Shown here piece by piece: positions 28,692 to 37,028 of a stretch of DNA of 64,000 nt. The notes under the pieces were generated by a model. That model saw only the letters and a program-made list of their open reading frames with translations. It was not told where the DNA came from and did not search any database. Source of the stretch: Affinundibacterium fentianense (lineage in GTDB: Bacteria > Pseudomonadota > Gammaproteobacteria > Burkholderiales > Burkholderiaceae_D); contig NZ_JAGSPJ010000001.1 of the NCBI RefSeq assembly GCF_018139545.1, forward strand, positions 1 to 64,000. The letters run 5' to 3'. Numbering within the stretch: position 1 is the first letter of the stretch; each line of letters starts with the position of its first letter. The translations under genes were made by a program, and so were the position numbers.

Positions 28692-28734
28692 ACATCATGC
28701 AAAAAATTTTTAAATTGAGAAAATCGAGTAAGAA

Positions 28735-29235
28735 ATGATAAAGCGATTGCCCATTATTCTGAACATCATCTTGTTTGGCTTACTTTGTGCTGTATTGAGT
28801 TTTTGGGGTTTGCAAATTTTCAAACCGAAAATTAGACCAATTCAAGCGCCAGTTGTTGTTGATAGTTTTGAACCTGCAGTTGGCCAATGGGGCTCGATGT
28901 TCGGATTGTCCGCAGTCGCTGAGAGTGCGCCAAGCAGCTATCAATTAAAAGGCGTCATTGTGGCAGCGAAACCTGCTGATAGTGTCGCGATTATCGTTGT
29001 TGATGGTAAGCCGAATTTTGCTGTGAAGATTGGGAAAGAGCTCATGCCAGGTGTGAAATTAGAAGAAGTTCACGCGAGCTATGTGATGGTTAGTGAGTCT
29101 GGCGTTCCTCGTCGTATTGACCTACCCGTCGTTCCGCAGGGAGGCGGGTCGCAAAACCTTGCGCCCAATCCGGAGGCGATGACCTTTCGCGCGCCGGGTG
29201 TAGTGCCTCCACAGACAATGCCTCCTAGTAGCTAG
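28735..29235 (+). CDS. gspC: Type II secretion protein GspC, short form without PDZ domain
   Basis: A 166-aa protein with one membrane span near the N-terminus ('ILNIILFGLLCAVLSFWGL') and a periplasmic HR domain (about 45-130: 'FGLSAVAESAPSSYQLKGVI', 'SVAIIVVDGKPNFAVKIGKEL'). HR links the inner platform to GspD. The usual C-terminal PDZ or coiled-coil domain is missing; instead there is a short Pro/Gly-rich tail. It sits last in the operon, after gspF, rather than first as in the classical order. Confidence 0.9.
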   Translation: MIKRLPIILNIILFGLLCAVLSFWGLQIFKPKIRPIQAPVVVDSFEPAVGQWGSMFGLSAVAESAPSSYQLKGVIVAAKPADSVAIIVVDGKPNFAVKIGKELMPGVKLEEVHASYVMVSESGVPRRIDLPVVPQGGGSQNLAPNPEAMTFRAPGVVPPQTMPPSS

Positions 29236-29253
29236 AACTTAACGATCTTATTC

Positions 29254-30027
29254 ATGCCATTTCCAGATTTTTTTCGTGCCGATATCGATATGGCCGATGT
29301 GTCATGGCAAGCGATCCTTGAGCGCGGATTGAGTGCGATTGAGCAAATTAATCCAAACTATCTTGCGAACTTGGCGAAGTCAGACTTCTTGCCGACAGAG
29401 CATAGACTTTTTGCGGCTTTTTCCATTCCTTTACCTTCGGTTCGTTACGTATTGGTCGGAGAAGGGCCTTATCCCAGAATTCAAAGTGCGACCGGATATT
29501 GTTTCATGGATGGTGCCGTCGATGCGCTTTGGTCATGTGGGGCGCAATTAGGACTAAGCAAATCAGTCAATCGTGCCACCTCCTTACGCAACTTTATAAA
29601 AATGCTCTTAGTTGCAGATGGCCGACTTGTTGCAACATCGACCTCTGGTATCGCGATGGCTGAATGTTGTTGCAAGCTCCATCAGGAAAGCAGCATGATT
29701 ATTCAAACTATGAATGATTTACAGCAGAATTTTTTAAGGAACGGCTTTTTAATGTTGAACGCATCCTTGGTATTTCGTGAAAGCGTCTCGCCAGCAGTCG
29801 ATGCAAAAGCTTGGATTCCTTTTTTTAGAGTCATACTAGAGGCGCTGTCTGGGCAACAAAGTTTGGCGAGATTGATCCTATGGGGGAAAATCGCAGATCG
29901 TCTTGATGCGTTCACCGAAACCGCCTTATTTCCGACGAGTCGAGCGGAGCATCCCTATAATTTGAGTTTTATCGCGAATAATGACATGCACAATTTATTC
30001 GCGCCCATGCGCTTACTTTATCGGTAG
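29254..30027 (+). CDS. Uracil-DNA glycosylase-family protein with altered catalytic motif
   Basis: A 257-aa protein that keeps the outline of family 1 uracil-DNA glycosylases: a first motif 'YVLVGEGPYPRIQSATGYCF' (residues about 65-84), a second 'LMLNASLVFRE' (166-176), and a third 'HPYNL' (233-237) where the family has HPSPL. In the first motif the usual GQDPYH reads GEGPYP (69-74), so the catalytic water-activating Asp is replaced by Gly and the flanking His by Pro. It may be inactive on uracil, or use a different chemistry or ligand. The start has no clear Shine-Dalgarno; it lies 18 bases after gspC and may be read from the gsp mRNA. Confidence 0.7.
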   Translation: MPFPDFFRADIDMADVSWQAILERGLSAIEQINPNYLANLAKSDFLPTEHRLFAAFSIPLPSVRYVLVGEGPYPRIQSATGYCFMDGAVDALWSCGAQLGLSKSVNRATSLRNFIKMLLVADGRLVATSTSGIAMAECCCKLHQESSMIIQTMNDLQQNFLRNGFLMLNASLVFRESVSPAVDAKAWIPFFRVILEALSGQQSLARLILWGKIADRLDAFTETALFPTSRAEHPYNLSFIANNDMHNLFAPMRLLYR

Positions 30028-30175
30028 AATTGAAAAAGCACAAAAGCAAGTTGAAAAGCTTTAGATAGGTGTCAACTTAATGTTTTCCAGTTGGGCATTG
30101 ATGATGTATGTGAGCTAACTTTTTTTGCATATTTGCCTCAAATCAACAAAAAGCCGGCGCTCAATGCTTCCAAGT

Positions 30176-30195
30176 CAGGAGTGCTCCTGTAAAAT
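30176..30195 (+). promoter_or_regulatory. Palindrome abutting a TAAAAT box, possible operator/promoter
   Basis: CAGGAG and CTCCTG form a perfect dyad with a two-base centre (30176-30189), immediately followed by TAAAAT (30190-30195). It is 117 bases upstream of the HD-GYP gene. A repressor- or activator-binding site overlapping a promoter is possible, but no -35 is evident. The rest of the 285-base gap (30028-30312) holds nothing else I can support. Confidence 0.3.
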
Positions 30196-30312
30196 GGCTT
30201 CTGTTTCTTTGTGTAAACACTTATTGCTCTGTTTTTGATGAACACTCTTCAAATTGGAGTCTTCGCGTCCAACACAATTCAGAAGATTAGATTGCGTTAA
30301 CATCGGTCAAGT

Positions 30313-31563
30313 ATGTTGAAAAAAATTTCACAGGCAGAAATTCGTAAAGGGATGTACATTCAAGAGCTTTGCGCATCTTGGATGAGCTCACCATTTTGGC
30401 AAAAGTCATTCATGATCGATAGTCAAGCGACCATCGAAAAAATCAGGAATGCAGGGATTAAAGAGGTTTGGATTGATACTGCGAAAGGTTGCGATGTTTT
30501 AGTTGAGGAAGCGATAGCTCCGACTCCAATTGAAGTTGCCCCTGAAAGCGTGATTGAGCTGGCTCCCATTGAGCCAAGAGTCCCGTTCTCCGAAGTGCAG
30601 TCAGTCTCGATGGATGCAGAAATGGGACGCGCTGCGAAAATTGTCGATAAGTCGAAAAGCGCTGTTTTCTCGATGTTTAGTGAAGCGCGCATGGGCAAGG
30701 CAATTGAGGCGGAACAAGCAATGCCACTCGTTGAAGAAATAGCGAATTCCGTGATGCGTAACCCTGGAGCCCTGATCGGATTGGCGCGTTTAAAAACGGC
30801 CGATGATTACACTTACATGCATTCCGTTGCAGTCTGCGCCCTAATGATCGCTTTATCGAGGCAACTCGGTCTGAACGATGATGATACTAGAGAGGCGGGA
30901 CTTGCGGGTCTTCTTCACGATATCGGTAAAATGGCAGTGCCAGCGGACATACTGAATAAGCCTGGCAAATTAACAGACGAGGAATTTGTTTCCATAAAAG
31001 AACATCCGAGCGCCGGATACGAAATGTTGCTGGAGTCAAAAGGTGTGGGGCAGATTGCTTTGGACGTTTGTTTGCACCATCACGAAAAAATGGATGGAAC
31101 TGGCTATCCAAAAGGTTTGAAAGGCGATCAAATCAGTCTTTTTGCGAAAATGGGAGCTGTGTGCGATGTTTATGACGCGATTACTTCGAATCGGCCCTAT
31201 AAGGCGGGTTGGTGCCCAGCTGAATCATTGAAGAAAATGTCGGAGTGGAGTCGTGGACATTTTGACGAAGTCGTGTTCCAAGCTTTTGTGCGTAGCATTG
31301 GTATTTATCCAGTTGGGACGTTAGTGAAGTTACAGTCAGGGCGTCTTGGCGTCGTAGTCGAGCAGCAAATCGGTAAGTCATTATTGTTGCCGAAAGTGCG
31401 GGCTTTCTTTTCAACGAAATCGATGGCTTACATTTCGCCAGCACTACTTGATTTAAGTGGCCCCGGCAACCAAGACAAAATTGTGTCGCGTGAAGATGCT
31501 AGTACTTGGGGTCTCAAGGATATTGATCGCTATTGGTTGGGTGATGCAACTGGTCCGACCTAA
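30313..31563 (+). CDS. HD-GYP domain cyclic-di-GMP phosphodiesterase with DUF3391
   Basis: A 416-aa cytoplasmic protein. An N-terminal DUF3391 domain ('EIRKGMYIQELCASWMSSPF' onward, about 1-130) precedes an HD-GYP domain. The HD pair is H202-D203 in 'LHDIGKM', further metal ligands lie in 'HHEKMDG', and the GYP triplet is residues 264-266. All the residues expected for catalysis are present, so it should hydrolyse c-di-GMP to GMP. No sensor domain is seen beyond DUF3391. It lies upstream of surE with a 90-base gap and is probably transcribed separately. Confidence 0.93.
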   Translation: MLKKISQAEIRKGMYIQELCASWMSSPFWQKSFMIDSQATIEKIRNAGIKEVWIDTAKGCDVLVEEAIAPTPIEVAPESVIELAPIEPRVPFSEVQSVSMDAEMGRAAKIVDKSKSAVFSMFSEARMGKAIEAEQAMPLVEEIANSVMRNPGALIGLARLKTADDYTYMHSVAVCALMIALSRQLGLNDDDTREAGLAGLLHDIGKMAVPADILNKPGKLTDEEFVSIKEHPSAGYEMLLESKGVGQIALDVCLHHHEKMDGTGYPKGLKGDQISLFAKMGAVCDVYDAITSNRPYKAGWCPAESLKKMSEWSRGHFDEVVFQAFVRSIGIYPVGTLVKLQSGRLGVVVEQQIGKSLLLPKVRAFFSTKSMAYISPALLDLSGPGNQDKIVSREDASTWGLKDIDRYWLGDATGPT

Positions 31564-31639
31564 GTGTTTACAACTTTTTGCGCTAAAACCAACGACCAGA
31601 AATAATTCCTCGCTCGGGTGAATTTCGTGATTTGCATCA

Positions 31640-31653
31640 GGTAAAATGCAAAC
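31640..31653 (+). promoter_or_regulatory. Possible -10 element of surE, leaderless arrangement
   Basis: GGTAAAAT is followed after exactly six bases by the surE ATG at 31654, as at dnaX. No nearby Shine-Dalgarno and no strong -35 are visible. A leaderless transcript is possible but unproven. Confidence 0.3.
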
Positions 31654-32391
31654 ATGAAAATTCTGATTAGTAATGACGATGGATACTTGGCACCAGGTCT
31701 GCATGCACTGGCCAATGCCCTGCGCCCTCATGCCGAAGTGACCGTTGTCGCTCCTGAAAACAATCGGTCCGGAACATCCAATGCACTCACTCTTGATCGT
31801 CCACTAAGGCTGACACGTGCCGAAAATGGATTTTATTTTGTAGATGGCACGCCAACCGATTGCGTCCATATTGCTTTAACAGCCCTGATGGAAACTGCAC
31901 CGGATTTGGTCATCTCTGGCATTAATCAAGGGCAAAATATGGGGGACGATACCTTGTACTCAGGGACTGTCGCCGCAGCAACCGAAGGCTACTTGTTTGG
32001 CATTCCATCGATTGCCTTTTCACAGGTTGAAAAAGGCTGGCGGCACCTTGATGCAGCAGCAAGAATCGCAGCGGAAATCGTGCTAAAAGAATTTACGCAA
32101 CTGCCGAAACCCTATCTGCTGAACGTTAATATCCCGAATATTGAATTGAGTGCGATTAAAGGAATCCGCGCGGCGCGTTTAGGTAAGCGGCATATGTCCG
32201 AGCCAGTAATTCGTTCAACTGATCCTAGCGGTCGCGATATCTACTGGATAGGTCCACCAGGTGCGGTGAAAGATGCCAGCGAAGGAACAGATTTTGATAC
32301 TGTCGCACAAGGCTTCGTTGCTGTGACGCCCCTGCAGATCGATTTGACTGATCGAGAATTATTACAATCGTTGTCTTTGGGTCTGGCATGA
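31654..32391 (+). CDS. surE: 5'/3'-nucleotidase SurE
   Basis: A 245-aa metal-dependent nucleoside monophosphatase (5' and 3' nucleotides; exopolyphosphatase activity known in relatives). '[15 protein letters not shown]' carries the metal-binding D8-D9 pair, and '[10 protein letters not shown]', '[11 protein letters not shown]', '[19 protein letters not shown]' are family blocks. Its stop overlaps the start of pcm (ATGA). The surE-pcm-nlpD-rpoS order is the classic stationary-phase survival cluster. Confidence 0.97.
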   Translation: MKILISNDDGYLAPGLHALANALRPHAEVTVVAPENNRSGTSNALTLDRPLRLTRAENGFYFVDGTPTDCVHIALTALMETAPDLVISGINQGQNMGDDTLYSGTVAAATEGYLFGIPSIAFSQVEKGWRHLDAAARIAAEIVLKEFTQLPKPYLLNVNIPNIELSAIKGIRAARLGKRHMSEPVIRSTDPSGRDIYWIGPPGAVKDASEGTDFDTVAQGFVAVTPLQIDLTDRELLQSLSLGLA

Positions 32392-33215
32392 GCACAAAAG
32401 AAAAACGTTTTCCACTAAGCCTTTCTGCAGTAGTTGATGCACGTCAAATTACACACAAGCCGTCGCAGACCGCGGTTCAAAATGTCAACGCAGTCCATTC
32501 ACTCACTCCCAGCAAAATCAAACAAACCCATCAAAATGCTGGGAACGTTCTTTTTACCCAGTCGGTTCCAGATGGCGTTGGGATGGTCTCAGATAAAATT
32601 CGAAAAGCCATGGTCATGAGGGTGGCACAGCAAGGCGTTAAGGATGAGATTGTTTTGGCTGCACTTGATGCGATTCCTAGACATTTGTTTGTTGATTCGG
32701 GTCTGGCAAGCCAGGCTTATATTGATGCATCATTACCGATTGGCCATCATCAAACGATATCTCAGCCATATATTGTTGCGCGAATGACTGAAATTTTGCG
32801 AAATGGCCGGCAACTGCAGAAAGTTTTGGAGATAGGTACAGGATGTGGATATCAGGCGGCGGTGTTGTCCTTGGTTGCGAAAGACGTTTATTCGATAGAG
32901 CGCATCAGAGCTTTGCATGAGCTAGCGAAAAACAACTTACGCCCCATGCGTATTCCGAATATCCGCTTGCATTATGGAGATGGCATGTTAGGTTTGCCAC
33001 AAGTCGCTCCGTTTGACGGTATCATATTGGCAGCGGCGGGAATGGAAGTGCCACCCGCATTGCTCGAACAATTGGCGATTGGAGGACGTTTAATCGCACC
33101 AGTCGGTGGACGTCAGCAGGTTTTACAGTTGGTAGAGCGGGTAGGACCACGGGAATGGACCAGTTCAGTTCTCGAGCATTGCCATTTTGTGCCCTTGCAT
33201 AAGGGTGTGATTTAG
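32388..33215 (+). CDS. pcm: Protein-L-isoaspartate O-methyltransferase
   Basis: A 275-aa SAM-dependent methyltransferase that repairs isoaspartyl residues in aged proteins. The catalytic core starts near residue 65 ('[20 protein letters not shown]'), with '[18 protein letters not shown]' and the SAM loop '[15 protein letters not shown]'. The first ~60 residues form a basic, Ser/Thr/Gln-rich extension not found in E. coli Pcm (about 208 aa). The start is fixed by the four-base overlap with surE, although an internal start near the core cannot be ruled out. Confidence 0.95.
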   Translation: MSTKEKRFPLSLSAVVDARQITHKPSQTAVQNVNAVHSLTPSKIKQTHQNAGNVLFTQSVPDGVGMVSDKIRKAMVMRVAQQGVKDEIVLAALDAIPRHLFVDSGLASQAYIDASLPIGHHQTISQPYIVARMTEILRNGRQLQKVLEIGTGCGYQAAVLSLVAKDVYSIERIRALHELAKNNLRPMRIPNIRLHYGDGMLGLPQVAPFDGIILAAAGMEVPPALLEQLAIGGRLIAPVGGRQQVLQLVERVGPREWTSSVLEHCHFVPLHKGVI

Positions 33216-33268
33216 CTCTGTACGATGTTGAATTAGTTCGTAGCGAAATTGAGAAAAAAGAGAAGTTT

Positions 33269-34183
33269 ATGAAGCTAAGTTGGAGTTTGAAAAACAGTCT
33301 AAGTCTGGGAGCCCTTATTTTGTTGGTAGCATGCTCAAGTGTGCCAAATAATGCCCCCGTTGTTGAGCGTAGTCAGGATGTTCCAAATAAAACCGAAAAA
33401 AACACACCTGAACCAGCAGAAAAAAAAGTAACTCCTCGGCTCAGTTACGTCGTGAAACGCGGGGATACTCTCTCGCGCATTGCGATCGATAATAGTTTGA
33501 ATATCAATGATTTAATCAGTTGGAATAATTTGAAAAATCCAAGTGATATTAAAGTTGACCAAGTTTTGTGGCTTGCAGCGGCTGATGGCGACACCGCCAA
33601 GACTTCGCCGATCGCTGGGAGTGGTGGGATCGAGGTGCGTAATTTGACACCAATTAATCCAGCTACCCACAAGACTAGTCCAAAAGGTGAGAAGCGAAGT
33701 TATTCTGAATCGAATTTGGCCGAATTACAAAAAGAGTCAGGTGCTAATCTTGGTGTGACCAAATCTGAAGTAGCAGCTGTAAAAAATGGCGAAAAAGAGA
33801 GTGCGGGCGCGGTGGCGCCAATCGATTGGGGGTGGCCAGCAGTCGGGAAAGTGTTAGGCAGTTTTGATGAACAAAAGAACAAGGGCATCGATATCGGTGG
33901 CCGAGCCGGTCAAGATATAGTTGCTGCGGCTAATGGCAAGGTTATCTACGAAGTTGCCGCTGTTAGAGGATATGGAAATATGGTCGTGATTACTCATGCA
34001 AATGACTATTTAACGATTTATGCTCACAATAAGCTGAATTTTGTAAAAAAAGGGCAGGTTGTGAAGAAAGGTCAAAAAATTGCGGAAATGGGAAACTCGG
34101 ACAGTGATACAGTCAAACTTCACTTTGAAATTCGTCAAGGTGGAAAGGCAGTTGATCCCACGAAGTTGTTGCCAGCAAAATGA
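33269..34183 (+). CDS. nlpD: NlpD-type LysM/M23 lipoprotein, probable amidase activator
   Basis: A 304-aa lipoprotein. A signal peptide ends in the lipobox 'LLVAC' (lipidated Cys about residue 22). A LysM domain ('YVVKRGDTLSRIAIDN...NLKNPSDIKVDQVLWL', about 55-98) binds peptidoglycan. A long linker leads to an M23/LytM domain (about 190-300). That domain has 'NKGIDIGG' where active enzymes carry a His ligand before GxD, so it looks non-catalytic, as in E. coli NlpD, which activates amidase AmiC during daughter-cell separation. It lies between pcm and rpoS; in E. coli the main rpoS promoter lies inside nlpD. Confidence 0.95.
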   Translation: MKLSWSLKNSLSLGALILLVACSSVPNNAPVVERSQDVPNKTEKNTPEPAEKKVTPRLSYVVKRGDTLSRIAIDNSLNINDLISWNNLKNPSDIKVDQVLWLAAADGDTAKTSPIAGSGGIEVRNLTPINPATHKTSPKGEKRSYSESNLAELQKESGANLGVTKSEVAAVKNGEKESAGAVAPIDWGWPAVGKVLGSFDEQKNKGIDIGGRAGQDIVAAANGKVIYEVAAVRGYGNMVVITHANDYLTIYAHNKLNFVKKGQVVKKGQKIAEMGNSDSDTVKLHFEIRQGGKAVDPTKLLPAK

Positions 34184-34248
34184 TGGTGGGTGAATGAAAC
34201 CACCCAATTCACTTAATCCGTGGCATTTATTGGAGTGAAGTCGACGTT

Positions 34249-35298
34249 ATGCATAGAAAAACATCACTGGAGATGGCTCTGAAAAAATCCAAACTCGATG
34301 ATTCCGGAGTGGAAGATCAAATGCGAGATGAAGATATGACAGGGGACGGCTTAGAACGGGATGAGCGTGATCTTGTGAAAGAAAACGAGGACGAGTTAGA
34401 CGTCGTTGCCGCAGTTGCTATCGCACCAATTGATGAAATTAAAAATATCTTAGCAGCCGAATTATCGACGGACACAACTCAACATTATTTGAATCAAATT
34501 GGTACCCGCCCGCTGTTTTGTGCGACCGAAGAGCTACATTTTGCGACACTCGCAAAACAAGGTGATTTTGAAGCACGTCAAAAAATGATCGAGCATAATT
34601 TGCGTTTGGTTGTCTCGATTGCGAAGCATTATATTAATCGCGGAGTTGCATTGCTCGACATGATCGAAGAGGGCAACTTAGGTTTGATGCATGCGATCGA
34701 CAAGTTTGAGCCCGAACGAGGTTTTCGCTTTTCAACTTATGCAACCTGGTGGATTCGGCAAAGTATTGAGCGCGCGATCATGAATCAAGCGAGAACGATA
34801 CGTTTGCCGGTTCATGTTGTTCGTGAGCTGAATCAGATTCTGCGTGCAAAATATCATTTAGAATCACAGCAGCGCGATGGGAAAGATGCCACGGTCGATG
34901 ATATTGCGCATTTGGTTAGCCGCCCTTTGGATGAAGTTCAAGACATATTGGCATTGTCGGAGCATGCAATGTCCCTTGATACTCCGTTAGATGGTGATCC
35001 TCAAAGCAGTTTATTGGATATGTTGCCAGGTGACAGTGATCACGCACCAGATACGCAAGCTGAACATCACGAAGTGACGATACTAGTGCGTGAATGGTTG
35101 TCGAAGTTGCCAGATAAGCAAAGAATCGTCATTACGCGACGGTTTGGTCTTGATAACGATGATCCAGTTACCTTAGAAACTTTGGCTGATGAAATGGGGA
35201 TCACGCGGGAGCGGGTACGGCAAATACAGCAGGAAGCCCTAATCAAGTTGAAACGTAGCTTCGTTTCTCGTGGTGTAGGACGGGATGCCGTCCTATAA
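34249..35298 (+). CDS. rpoS: RNA polymerase sigma factor RpoS
   Basis: A 349-aa general stress and stationary-phase sigma factor. An acidic N-terminal extension (about 1-60) precedes region 1.2-2 ('[11 protein letters not shown]', '[18 protein letters not shown]', '[20 protein letters not shown]', '[17 protein letters not shown]'), region 3, and region 4 with helix-turn-helix '[20 protein letters not shown]'. GGAG lies upstream of the ATG. The gene order with nlpD supports RpoS over RpoD or RpoH. Regulation is likely mostly post-transcriptional, but nothing in this sequence shows it directly. Confidence 0.97.
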   Translation: MHRKTSLEMALKKSKLDDSGVEDQMRDEDMTGDGLERDERDLVKENEDELDVVAAVAIAPIDEIKNILAAELSTDTTQHYLNQIGTRPLFCATEELHFATLAKQGDFEARQKMIEHNLRLVVSIAKHYINRGVALLDMIEEGNLGLMHAIDKFEPERGFRFSTYATWWIRQSIERAIMNQARTIRLPVHVVRELNQILRAKYHLESQQRDGKDATVDDIAHLVSRPLDEVQDILALSEHAMSLDTPLDGDPQSSLLDMLPGDSDHAPDTQAEHHEVTILVREWLSKLPDKQRIVITRRFGLDNDDPVTLETLADEMGITRERVRQIQQEALIKLKRSFVSRGVGRDAVL

Positions 35299-35443
35299 GC
35301 TTCTTAAGACCGCAGGCAGTGCTGGACGCAATGGAATAAATTGTTCTTTCTCTTTGCTCGTCAATGCCTGATGAAGTGCTGAATCCAGCGCGCCTCTTCG
35401 TGATTTTGGTTCACATTTTCAGAAAACTTTCGTTCGGGTGGCT

Positions 35444-35471
35444 TTGGTGAAAGCTCTGAAGAAGGTATAAT
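35444..35471 (+). promoter_or_regulatory. Candidate promoter of rlmD
   Basis: A perfect -10 TATAAT (35466-35471) lies 16 bases after a weak -35 TTGGTG (35444-35449), about 54 bases upstream of the rlmD ATG. No rpoS terminator is seen between the two genes, so readthrough is also possible. Confidence 0.4.
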
Positions 35472-35524
35472 TTCGCTCCTTTGTCCCCTATCTTTTTCCG
35501 GTAATTTCATGCCGGCTTTCCTAT

Positions 35525-36859
35525 ATGAAAACAATTAATATCCGTTCACTTGACATGGATGCTCGTGGCGTTGGACATCTTGATAATGAAGATGGTAGCC
35601 CAGGCAAGGTCGTCTTTGTCGAAGGCGCTTTGCCAGGTGAGGTGGTGGGATTTAACACATATCGCAAAAAACCAAGTTGGGAGGCTGCGACACTTGGGCC
35701 TATCGTCAAAGAGTCGTCTCAACGAGTGAAGCCAAAATGTCCGCACTATGGTGTCTGTGGTGGTTGTTCTATGCAGCATCTTGAACCCAATGCGCAAGTC
35801 GCAATGAAGCAACGCGTGTTAGAAGACAATCTTGCCCACATTGGGAAAGTGAAACCAGAAATGGTGATGCGGCCAATTTATGGTCCAACATGGGGTTATC
35901 GTTATCGTGCCCGACTGTCCGTGAGAAATGTTCACAAGAAGGGTATCGTATTGGTTGGCTTTCATGAGAAAAAATCACGCTATGTCGCCAATATGGAAAC
36001 ATGCGAGATTTTGCCGCCACATATTTCGGCGATGTTAATGCCGCTTCGAGATTTAATATCTTCTCTTACGATCATTGAAGCATTACCGCAAATTGAACTT
36101 GCAATTGGCGAAAATGTAACTGCAATGGTCTTGCGAATTATGCAGCCTCTGGGTGAGGGAGATGCAGAAAAATTAAAGGCGTTTGCCGATCGGTACCAAG
36201 TTCAATGGTGGCTGCAAACAGCGGGTCCTGATAGCGCACAAGTTTACTCTCCTGCGGCGTCTGACTTGCATTACTTGCTGCCAGAATTCGGTATCAAAAT
36301 GCCCTTTAAACCCACTGATTTTACACAAGTCAATCACCATATTAATCGCGTGTTGGTTGCCCGCGCATTGCGACTGCTCGATGTGCAAACCCATGATCGT
36401 GTTTTGGACTTATTTTGTGGACTTGGCAATTTTACTTTGCCGATCGCAACTCTGGCGCGCGAAGTGGTCGGAATTGAAGGCAGCTCGGCACTGACTGCAC
36501 GTGCGCTTGAGAATGCTGAGGCAAATGGTGTTGCGAATAAAGTCGCGTTCTCCACGCGAAATTTGTTTGAGGCGAAAGCGGAGGATTTCATCGCCTTAGG
36601 AAAATTTGATCGATTTTTGATTGATCCACCAAGAGATGGTGCAATGGCAGTTTGCCAAGCTCTGATCGATTTGCGACTCCAAGCGCCAAGTCTTTTGCCA
36701 AAACGAATTGTGTATGTGTCGTGCAGCCCATCAACGCTCGCAAGAGATGCTGGCATGTTGGTGACGCAAGCGGGTTATCGTCTTTCAAAGGCTGGGGTAG
36801 TGAATATGTTCCCACATACGTCTCACGTCGAATCGATGGCAGTTTTCGATTTGGAATAA
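35525..36859 (+). CDS. rlmD: 23S rRNA (uracil(1939)-C(5))-methyltransferase
   Basis: A 444-aa TrmA/RumA-type enzyme. An N-terminal TRAM RNA-binding domain (about 1-60) is followed by a 4Fe-4S site ('CPHYGVCGGC' plus the Cys of 'METCEI'), then a SAM methyltransferase domain with 'FTQVN', 'VLDLFCGLGNFTLPIA' and 'DPPRDGA', and the catalytic Cys in 'VYVSCSPSTLARD'. It methylates U1939 of 23S rRNA. Its own promoter and terminator suggest a monocistronic gene. Confidence 0.95.
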   Translation: MKTINIRSLDMDARGVGHLDNEDGSPGKVVFVEGALPGEVVGFNTYRKKPSWEAATLGPIVKESSQRVKPKCPHYGVCGGCSMQHLEPNAQVAMKQRVLEDNLAHIGKVKPEMVMRPIYGPTWGYRYRARLSVRNVHKKGIVLVGFHEKKSRYVANMETCEILPPHISAMLMPLRDLISSLTIIEALPQIELAIGENVTAMVLRIMQPLGEGDAEKLKAFADRYQVQWWLQTAGPDSAQVYSPAASDLHYLLPEFGIKMPFKPTDFTQVNHHINRVLVARALRLLDVQTHDRVLDLFCGLGNFTLPIATLAREVVGIEGSSALTARALENAEANGVANKVAFSTRNLFEAKAEDFIALGKFDRFLIDPPRDGAMAVCQALIDLRLQAPSLLPKRIVYVSCSPSTLARDAGMLVTQAGYRLSKAGVVNMFPHTSHVESMAVFDLE

Positions 36860-36887
36860 CGTAATTTCATTTTGGATTGTAAAGTCA

Positions 36888-36919
36888 AAAAAACCGGTGC
36901 AAAAGCACCGGTTTTTTTG
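36888..36919 (+). terminator. Intrinsic terminator of rlmD
   Basis: A perfect stem with core ACCGGTGC / GCACCGGT flanked by A- and T-runs, and a four-A loop (36901-36904), begins 28 bases after the rlmD stop. The flanking A and T runs extend the stem and would work in either direction. Confidence 0.92.
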
Positions 36920-37028
36920 TTTCTCAGACGTCGCGAGGCTTGATTCAAATTGCCCACTTGAAAGTTTTTACGATTCCATGGATACTGAAAGCCAGACTAA
37001 ATAAAAGATGAGAGAGGAAAATAAAAAT

